This document shows, piece after piece, positions 7,201-11,572 of a stretch of DNA of 11,572 bases (position 1 is the stretch's first letter; the number at the start of each line of letters is the position of its first letter). A model generated the notes under the pieces. That model saw only the letters and a list, made by a program, of their open reading frames with translations, made no database searches and had not been told where the DNA came from. The position numbers and the translations under genes are program-made. Source of the DNA: Planctomycetaceae bacterium (GTDB taxonomy: Bacteria > Planctomycetota > Planctomycetia > Pirellulales > Pirellulaceae); contig SLEY01000345.1 in assembly GCA_007124535.1 (NCBI GenBank), positions 1 to 11,572 on the forward strand, read 5' to 3'.

Positions 7201-7492
7201 CGACCAGGGCCCGGTAGTCTTCGGCATCGCCCAGCCGCGGATCCAACCGCCCGTAATCCACGATCGCATAGCCGTGCGGGCTGGCCGAATGCGAGGCCAG
7301 GTACGGCGAGGCGTACAGATGGGTGATGCCCAGCTCCTGGAGATAGGGGACGATCTCGGCCGCCTGGCGGAACGGGAGATGTTCCGGGTGGAACTGCAGA
7401 CGATAGGTGGCTTCGGGCGTGACCGCCTGTTCCTGCAAATCTTGTTGCACGTGCCGCAGGATGGCTTCGGTCCATTCGGATCGGTCTGTCAT
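4298..7492 (-). CDS. treY: Maltooligosyl trehalose synthase (TreY, GH13)
   Basis: A 1064-residue cytoplasmic enzyme that isomerises the reducing-end alpha-1,4 bond of maltooligosaccharides to alpha,alpha-1,1, giving maltooligosyl trehalose for TreZ. Family hallmarks are ATYRLQFH (residues 28-35), LYASPYLASHSASPHGYAIVD (59-79) and WPVAGTTGYDFLNPVTG (484-500). GH13 catalytic motifs are intact: DIVPNH (110-115), GLRVDHIDGL with nucleophile D359, YVVVEKIL with acid/base E471, and TSTHDNKRSED with H714/D715. SPGVPDIYQGQEL (866-878) is also typical. It is longer than compact archaeal TreY. One cause is an ~85-residue extension, partly Pro/Ala-rich (about 390-465), between D359 and E471; a charged helical segment lies at 240-270. 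The ATG overlaps the treZ stop by 4 nt (ATGA), implying translational coupling; the only ribosome-site-like sequence is a GGGAGA at 7502-7507. The stop is TAG at 4298-4300. Very secure identification. Confidence 0.97.
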   Translation of the reverse strand: MTDRSEWTEAILRHVQQDLQEQAVTPEATYRLQFHPEHLPFRQAAEIVPYLQELGITHLYASPYLASHSASPHGYAIVDYGRLDPRLGDAEDYRALVDAARQHGLKQILDIVPNHMAVAPGENAWWTNILENGPSSPYAPFFDIEWWPVKEELRNRILLPMLGDQFGQVLESGQLQLHFDRGAFFVRYYEHTLPLDPRTYAVPLNEVLAELKESLAPESEYVLELESILTALDYLPDRLTTVSDRIEERQREKEIIKHRLEHLAERCPEMATVVQRVVERFNGQPGEPSSFDRLEELLDAQVYRLAHWKAASDEINYRRFFDINELAALSTELPPVFEATHQLVFQLLAEGRISGLRVDHIDGLFDPLEYLWRLQGGYLRALARRAYQRLLDQQSAAPNNPPGPAEDAASELPSWEQLEPELVPRLSEWTHDYALEAVDASPGAAPAARPERPAPPAHPGVKRIPLYVVVEKILGPDEPLPTEWPVAGTTGYDFLNPVTGLFVDPRGWKELGKLYQRFTQEKADFNQVVGETKRLILRVAMASDLQLLARRLNRISEQQRFSRDFTLNSLRHALREILSLFPVYRTYAHAQGVTERDRRIIRHAVNLAKRTNPAMDAAVFDFVAGVLLFELPATLDEAIEFRREQFVGRFQQVTSPVTAKGIEDTAFYRYYRLTSRNEVGGDPAHPPTTLNEFHEQNLARHTHWPHALLCTSTHDNKRSEDVRARIHVLSEIPRTWRDAVNRWTRLNRRFHRTVDGQIAPSRNDEYLFYQTLVGIWPIEPPGEQAHQTLVERLLGYLEKATHEAKRHTSWISPDPEYDEAVRQFVLQVLSPQRKNPFLASFQAFHQHVLPWGLYTALSQCFLKLVSPGVPDIYQGQELWDFSLVDPDNRRPVDYALRRQLLDELHAAVASGNAALQQLARQLSRQPQDPRLKLLVTWQTLQFRRRHPELFSGQYVPLHAVGAQASHVCAWLWRPRTATAPTAICIAPRLLAGLTPRSENADTLPVPTGPDVWSDTHLNLDQPLTSPLKNHFTGQPCPLQGTQLHLADALADFPLALLSTEPDRH

Positions 7493-9339
7493 GGATGCTC
7501 GTCTCCCTGACCGAGCAGGATCAATTCAAAGGGTTCCAGGGTATCGGGAAACGTTTGCAGGTTCCGCCTGCCGCCGTAGCATGTCTGTTCCGTACTGAGC
7601 CGCAAGCGATAGCCGTCCTGTTCTTTGAGAAAGCAGGGTTGCGGCCGGCTGGTCAGATTGGCCCAGGCCAGGCAGGTTCGGCTGCCGCCCCGTTCGATGA
7701 CCAGCAGGGGCGGGGGGTCCGCGTCCTCGGGCCCGGTCAGCCGGGCTCGCGTGGCCTGCCGGTCGCGGAGGGCGGGCCAGGTGCGTCGCGCCCGCAGCAG
7801 GTCGGTGTACAGGCGTCGCATTTCGGCCGCCGGCGAATCGCCGGACCATTCCCAGCTCAACCGGGCCGCGGCAAAGGTGCCGGGGTCCTGGGGATCGAGG
7901 ATCTCCTCGCCCCATTCGAATTCCAGAGCGGCGAACTCCTCCCGCCGACCCTCCCGCACCGCCTGAATCAACTCCGCATCGCCAAACGAGCAGAAGAACG
8001 GAAACGGCCGCTCCTCGCCATACTCCTCGCCCATGAACAGCAGGGGGACGCAGGGCGACAGCATCAGCAACCCGCAGGCCAGGCGGCAGGCGGACCGGGG
8101 CAGGCGGGTGATCGGGCGATCGCCCCGCGCCCGATTGCCGATCTGGTCGTGATTGTGGACACAGACCACGAACGCGCTGCGGTCGCGATCCCTGACGCGA
8201 TTCCCATGGTTCCGCCGGCGGAACGGGCTGTAGCACCCGTCATAAACGAACACGTCGTTGAACGTCTTGACCAACTGCTGCGGCTGCCCGAAGTCCCGGT
8301 AGTAACCCTCCCGTTCGCCGGCCAGCAGCGCTCGGATACTGTGATGAAAATCGTCGTTCCAGACTCCGTCCAGCCCATACCCGCCGTCGTGCGGCGGGTC
8401 GATCAGCCGGACATCGTTCTGATTCGTCTCGGCAATCACCTGCACGCGCCGCCCCTGCCGCCGGGCTTCGACCTGGACGGCCGCCTGCAACTCGGCCAGC
8501 ACATGCCGGGCGCCGAAGTCAAAGATGGCATGCACGGCATCCAGCCGCAGGCCATCCACGTGGAAATCCCGGACCCACATGCAGGCGTTGTCGATCACGA
8601 ACTGCCGCACCGGTTCGCAGTCCGCCCCGTCCATATTGACCGCCTGGCCCCAGGGGGTGTGGTACCGGTCGGTGAAATACGGGCCGTATGCCCCGCAGTA
8701 ATTCCCCTCGGGCCCCAAATGGTTGTAGACCACATCCAGGAACACCGCCATCTGCTGGCGGTGGGCGCTCTCCACCAACCGCTGCAGCGCCTGCGGTCCT
8801 CCATAGCTGTTCTGCACGGCGAACGGATAGACGCCGTCGTACCCCCAATTGCGTTCGCCGGGAAACTGGGCCAGCGGCATCAGCTCGATCGCCGTGACGC
8901 CCAACTCCCGCAGTTGGGGCAAGCGCGGAATGATCGCCTCCAGCGTCCCCTCCGGAGTGAACGTGCCCACGTGCAGTTCGTAGAGCACCAGTTCGTCCGG
9001 CGGCACGCCGGTCCAATCCTGGTCGGTCCAGCGGAAGGGGCCGGGGGAGAAGACCGCGCTGGGGGCATGCACGCCTTCGGGCTGGGAGCGCGAAGCCGGG
9101 TCGGGCAAGGTGCGCTGGTCCGGCAACCGGTAGGCATAGCGCAGGCCGTCGGCCACATCCGCTTGCCGATGGACATGAAACCCCGGCTCTTGGGGCGTCA
9201 TCTCGATCCGGACCTCTTGCCCGTCGGGCCAGATGACCAATTGCACGCGTTCGTGGTAAGGAGCCCACAACCGCCAGAGGAGCGAGCCGTCCGGCTGCCT
9301 CAGAGCCCCCTGGGGCCGATGCGGAAACGTGTTGAACAT
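7489..9339 (-). CDS. treZ: Maltooligosyl trehalose trehalohydrolase (TreZ, GH13)
   Basis: A 616-residue cytoplasmic hydrolase that cuts the alpha-1,4 bond next to the trehalosyl end made by TreY, releasing free trehalose. Residues about 10-95 form a CBM48/isoamylase-N-like beta domain (LLWRLWAPYHERVQLVIW at 20-37). The GH13 barrel follows with ELHVGTFTPEGT (121-132), DVVYNHLGPEGNY (202-214), GLRLDAVHAI with nucleophile D267, VIAETN with acid/base E304, and the TreZ signature HNHDQIGNRARGDR (395-408) with D398. FMGEEYGE (435-442) is typical of the family. The frame stays open upstream to 9564, but the ATG at 9339 is chosen. It sits in a TGATG overlap with the malQ stop, has GGAAGGA 7 nt ahead, and gives the usual family length; the extra 75 residues would be out-of-frame malQ tail. 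It ends in a 4-nt overlap with treY. Confidence 0.97.
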   Translation of the reverse strand: MFNTFPHRPQGALRQPDGSLLWRLWAPYHERVQLVIWPDGQEVRIEMTPQEPGFHVHRQADVADGLRYAYRLPDQRTLPDPASRSQPEGVHAPSAVFSPGPFRWTDQDWTGVPPDELVLYELHVGTFTPEGTLEAIIPRLPQLRELGVTAIELMPLAQFPGERNWGYDGVYPFAVQNSYGGPQALQRLVESAHRQQMAVFLDVVYNHLGPEGNYCGAYGPYFTDRYHTPWGQAVNMDGADCEPVRQFVIDNACMWVRDFHVDGLRLDAVHAIFDFGARHVLAELQAAVQVEARRQGRRVQVIAETNQNDVRLIDPPHDGGYGLDGVWNDDFHHSIRALLAGEREGYYRDFGQPQQLVKTFNDVFVYDGCYSPFRRRNHGNRVRDRDRSAFVVCVHNHDQIGNRARGDRPITRLPRSACRLACGLLMLSPCVPLLFMGEEYGEERPFPFFCSFGDAELIQAVREGRREEFAALEFEWGEEILDPQDPGTFAAARLSWEWSGDSPAAEMRRLYTDLLRARRTWPALRDRQATRARLTGPEDADPPPLLVIERGGSRTCLAWANLTSRPQPCFLKEQDGYRLRLSTEQTCYGGRRNLQTFPDTLEPFELILLGQGDEHP

Positions 9340-11528
9340 CAGCAGGTCCTTCCATTGCTCGGAGAGGGCGTCTTCAGGGCGTCGGGTTCGGGGGGCGCCG
9401 GCGTGGGGCCGGGGGCTTGGCGGCGGCTTTGATCCACCGCCGCCAGGATGCGTTGCACCGCCGGCAACTGGGGGAATTCCTCCAAGCCATAACGTGCCCG
9501 GCGCCGCCAGTTGGGCCGTTCGCGAAACGTGCCGGGCACGTTCTGCGGCCGGGTCTCCAGCCACAAGTCCTCCAGATTCACCAGCACCATCGGCGACGGC
9601 GAAGCCGCCAGCAGTTTCAAGCAGGCCTCCAGCACCGCTTCCAGATCCGTTTCACCGGGTTTCAAGAGCCCTCGCTGCTGCAGCACCTGGACCAGTTTCC
9701 CGCACGCGGCCGCCCGCTCCTGGCGGGCCGCCTCGGCCTGCTCGGCGGGCAGCAATCCCAGATCGACCCGATCATCGACGTCCTGGGCGTACCAGTAGGC
9801 GGCGAAATGCGGCATGTCGTGCGTGTTCAAGCTGGCGACCGAATACGTCGGGACGGGGCGCAGCATCTCCGGCCGCTCCGGATTCATTTCGTACTGCAGC
9901 ACGTACATATCCCGCAAGTTATGTTCGGCCAGGGCTCGATTCACGGCCTGCGGCACCGTGCCCAGATTTTCGCCGACAATCTGCGCCTGATGGCGGTGGG
10001 ATTCCAGCGTCAGCAGGGCAAACAGTTCTTCGGCGGGGAAGCGGACGTACACGCCTTCCCGGGCCGTCATGCCGCTGGGGATCCAATACAAGCGGTGCAG
10101 GGCCATGACGTGATCGAAACGCAGCACGCGCGCAAACTCCAGATGCCGGTGGAGGGCGGCGATCAGATGCCGGTACCCCTGCTGGCGCAACCGCTCGGGG
10201 TGCAGGGGCGGAAAGCCCCAGTTCTGGCCTTTGGTGAAGAACGCGTCCGGCGGGGCGCCGCCGGACGCTTCCTGCTGGAAGATCTCCCGTTCGCGCCAGG
10301 CGTCATAGCCGTTGCGGGTGACGCCCAGCGGAAAGTCCAGGTACCACAGCAGATTCAGCTGGCCGGCCCGTTCGGTCACCTGCCGCAGCTGGCGTTCGAT
10401 CTGCCATTGGGTGTAAAGATGGTACCGGTAGGCGCGGGGATCGTAATCCCCGGTTTGGAATTCGCCGCGCTGCAGGCGGGCGGGCCAATCGGGCCAAAAC
10501 GCGCGCTGCTGCTCGCCGGTGGCACGGAAGCGGGCGAAGATCTCCAGTTCGGGATCGTGGCGACAGCGCTCGTGCAACGCGGCCTGTCGTTCCGCGGGTC
10601 CGGCGAAGAATTGATCCGCCAGCGGCTCCAGCACCGCCCGCTGCCGCTGCATGCGGAGGTCATAGTCGACCAGGCCGGGGCGGCCAGCCCCACCGGCCGC
10701 CGGGCCGTCCGTCGCGGCCAGCGCCGCTTGAGCCGCCGGGCAAGCGGAAAATTCGGGCAGACGGGTGGGGTCCAGATACACTTCGTTCCAGAACAGCCGG
10801 CTGGCCGCCGAATAGGGACTGGGATCGTCCGTCGCCTCCCACAGCGTCGCCAGCAACGGCAGCGTGGCGACCAGGCTGCCGCCCGCCCCGGCCGTCCATT
10901 CCATCAGTCGTTCCAAATCGGAGAAGTCGCCCGTCTGGTAGCTCTGCCGGCCGTGCAGGGCATACAGCGGCAGGAACACACCCCAGCGCAGCGGCTGTTC
11001 CTCCGGCGGCGGCCCGTAAGCCTGCCGCGGGGCACTGATCACCAGCGACTGCCAGACTTGCCCGCCGAACTCCAGTGTGGCCTGGTGGTAACCCCACGGC
11101 AGACGCTGGGGGAAGGTCAGCTCGAACACCGCATAGGATACCCCTTCAACCGTCGCTCCCGGGCGGCCGGACAATTCGTCAAACCGCCCCTGCCGGCGGA
11201 TCGAGCCGCCGTCCTGGAATTGGATCCGGCAGACAAACTCCTCCCCCTGCCGCTCCCGCGGCAAGCGCAGGCGAAAGCTCGGAGGGCCGCCCTGCCAAGC
11301 CACATGGACCGGTTCCCAGACACGCTGCCATAGCTGCTGGCGGCGGTCTCGCAGGGCGGCGGGCACGTCGTCAGGATGGTCCAGCGGCGCGCCCAACAGC
11401 TGCAGCACACGAAACACGCTGGTTTCCCCGGACTGACGCGGTTGCCCCCAAACGTCCTGATAGTCGGTTTGCACCCCGTACAGACGCGCCAGCGCCCTCA
11501 AGGGAGCGGGAAGTGTTGCTCGATTCAC
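9339..11528 (-). CDS. malQ: 4-alpha-glucanotransferase (amylomaltase, GH77), long form with N-terminal domain
   Basis: A 729-residue cytoplasmic enzyme that moves maltosyl or longer units between alpha-1,4-glucans, here probably rebuilding TreY substrates from short maltodextrins. Residues 1-170 form the extra N-terminal region of long (E. coli-type) MalQ, beginning LARLYGVQTDYQDVWG. The GH77 barrel starts near RWGVFLPLYAL (181-191). Hallmarks are DYDPRAYRYHLYTQWQIERQ (361-380), LRFDHVMALHRLYWIP with nucleophile D472, IVGENLGTVP with acid/base E520, SLNTHDMPHFAAYW with D571, and NVPGT (663-667). The last ~30 residues are Pro-rich and probably disordered. The start is GTG at 11528: AGGAGG lies 5 nt ahead, and the in-frame TGA at 11544-11546 rules out a longer protein. 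The gene opens the visible malQ-treZ-treY unit and overlaps treZ by one base. An in-frame tail of eight codons ending at that TGA could belong to a preceding gene. Confidence 0.96.
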   Translation of the reverse strand: MNRATLPAPLRALARLYGVQTDYQDVWGQPRQSGETSVFRVLQLLGAPLDHPDDVPAALRDRRQQLWQRVWEPVHVAWQGGPPSFRLRLPRERQGEEFVCRIQFQDGGSIRRQGRFDELSGRPGATVEGVSYAVFELTFPQRLPWGYHQATLEFGGQVWQSLVISAPRQAYGPPPEEQPLRWGVFLPLYALHGRQSYQTGDFSDLERLMEWTAGAGGSLVATLPLLATLWEATDDPSPYSAASRLFWNEVYLDPTRLPEFSACPAAQAALAATDGPAAGGAGRPGLVDYDLRMQRQRAVLEPLADQFFAGPAERQAALHERCRHDPELEIFARFRATGEQQRAFWPDWPARLQRGEFQTGDYDPRAYRYHLYTQWQIERQLRQVTERAGQLNLLWYLDFPLGVTRNGYDAWREREIFQQEASGGAPPDAFFTKGQNWGFPPLHPERLRQQGYRHLIAALHRHLEFARVLRFDHVMALHRLYWIPSGMTAREGVYVRFPAEELFALLTLESHRHQAQIVGENLGTVPQAVNRALAEHNLRDMYVLQYEMNPERPEMLRPVPTYSVASLNTHDMPHFAAYWYAQDVDDRVDLGLLPAEQAEAARQERAAACGKLVQVLQQRGLLKPGETDLEAVLEACLKLLAASPSPMVLVNLEDLWLETRPQNVPGTFRERPNWRRRARYGLEEFPQLPAVQRILAAVDQSRRQAPGPTPAPPEPDALKTPSPSNGRTC
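9347..9353 (-). promoter_or_regulatory. Ribosome binding site of treZ, inside the malQ coding end
   Basis: GGAAGGA on the minus strand, 7 nt before the treZ ATG at 9339. It lies within the last codons of malQ and decides the treZ start against the open extension to 9564. Confidence 0.7.
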
Positions 11529-11533
11529 CCCAG

Positions 11534-11539
11534 CCTCCT
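11534..11539 (-). promoter_or_regulatory. Ribosome binding site of malQ
   Basis: AGGAGG on the minus strand, 5 nt before the GTG start at 11528. It is the strongest ribosome site in the window and supports use of a GTG start. Only 33 bases remain beyond it, too few to place a promoter. Confidence 0.75.
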
Positions 11540-11572
11540 GCCATCAATGGTTCGCGTTCAAAATCCGCAAGG

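Noticed and set aside
7495..9432. 645-codon + strand frame opposite treZ
   Set aside because: It is a shadow of treZ, with no recognisable motifs, while the opposite strand has all GH13 catalytic residues.
9340..9564. 75-codon upstream extension of treZ
   Set aside because: It overlaps the malQ 3' end in another frame and would place low-complexity sequence before the CBM48-like domain. The ATG at 9339 has a good ribosome site.
9417..11333. 638-codon + strand frame opposite malQ
   Set aside because: It is a shadow of malQ with low-complexity R/Q/G composition and no family hallmarks.

Overview
This 11.6 kb, GC-rich window looks like chromosomal DNA from a free-living, polysaccharide-degrading bacterium. 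Planctomycetota, or a related PVC-group lineage, is my best guess. The reasons are the pairing of a PcRGLX/YetA-like lyase-family protein with a secreted parallel beta-helix protein, the long-form TreY, and the strong GC bias at third codon positions. The taxonomic call is inference. I see no tRNA, rRNA, CRISPR array, insertion sequence or other mobile element.

Layout. Bases 1-1504 (+ strand) carry the C-terminal ~500 residues of a protein that starts outside the window; it resembles the exo-rhamnogalacturonan lyase (PL26, PcRGLX/YetA) superfamily. It converges on a minus-strand gene (1647-4037) for a 796-residue exported right-handed beta-helix protein with a fibronectin-III-like C-terminus. 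The 142 bp between them hold a strong inverted repeat. A 260 bp gap (4038-4297) follows, with several dyads, a possible promoter for the beta-helix gene and a possible terminator for the next unit. The rest of the minus strand (4298-11528) is a tightly packed three-gene unit read malQ, treZ, treY. malQ and treZ overlap by 1 nt (TGATG); treZ and treY overlap by 4 nt (ATGA).

How the genes work together. TreY rearranges the reducing end of a maltooligosaccharide to make a terminal trehalosyl unit. TreZ cleaves off free trehalose. MalQ (GH77 4-alpha-glucanotransferase) reshuffles short maltodextrins into chains long enough for TreY. The unit is therefore a glycogen/maltodextrin-to-trehalose module. 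The debranching enzyme TreX/GlgX that often accompanies it is not in the window and may lie upstream or elsewhere. The two genes on the left are a separate theme: scavenging of external, possibly pectic, polysaccharide.

Novelty. The trehalose module is well-known biochemistry. The least-described parts are the two convergent carbohydrate-active genes of uncertain substrate, the large Pro/Ala-rich insert between two catalytic residues of TreY, and the similar CCTCCC/GGGAGG stems downstream of two transcription units. I found nothing that clearly amounts to a new biological system.
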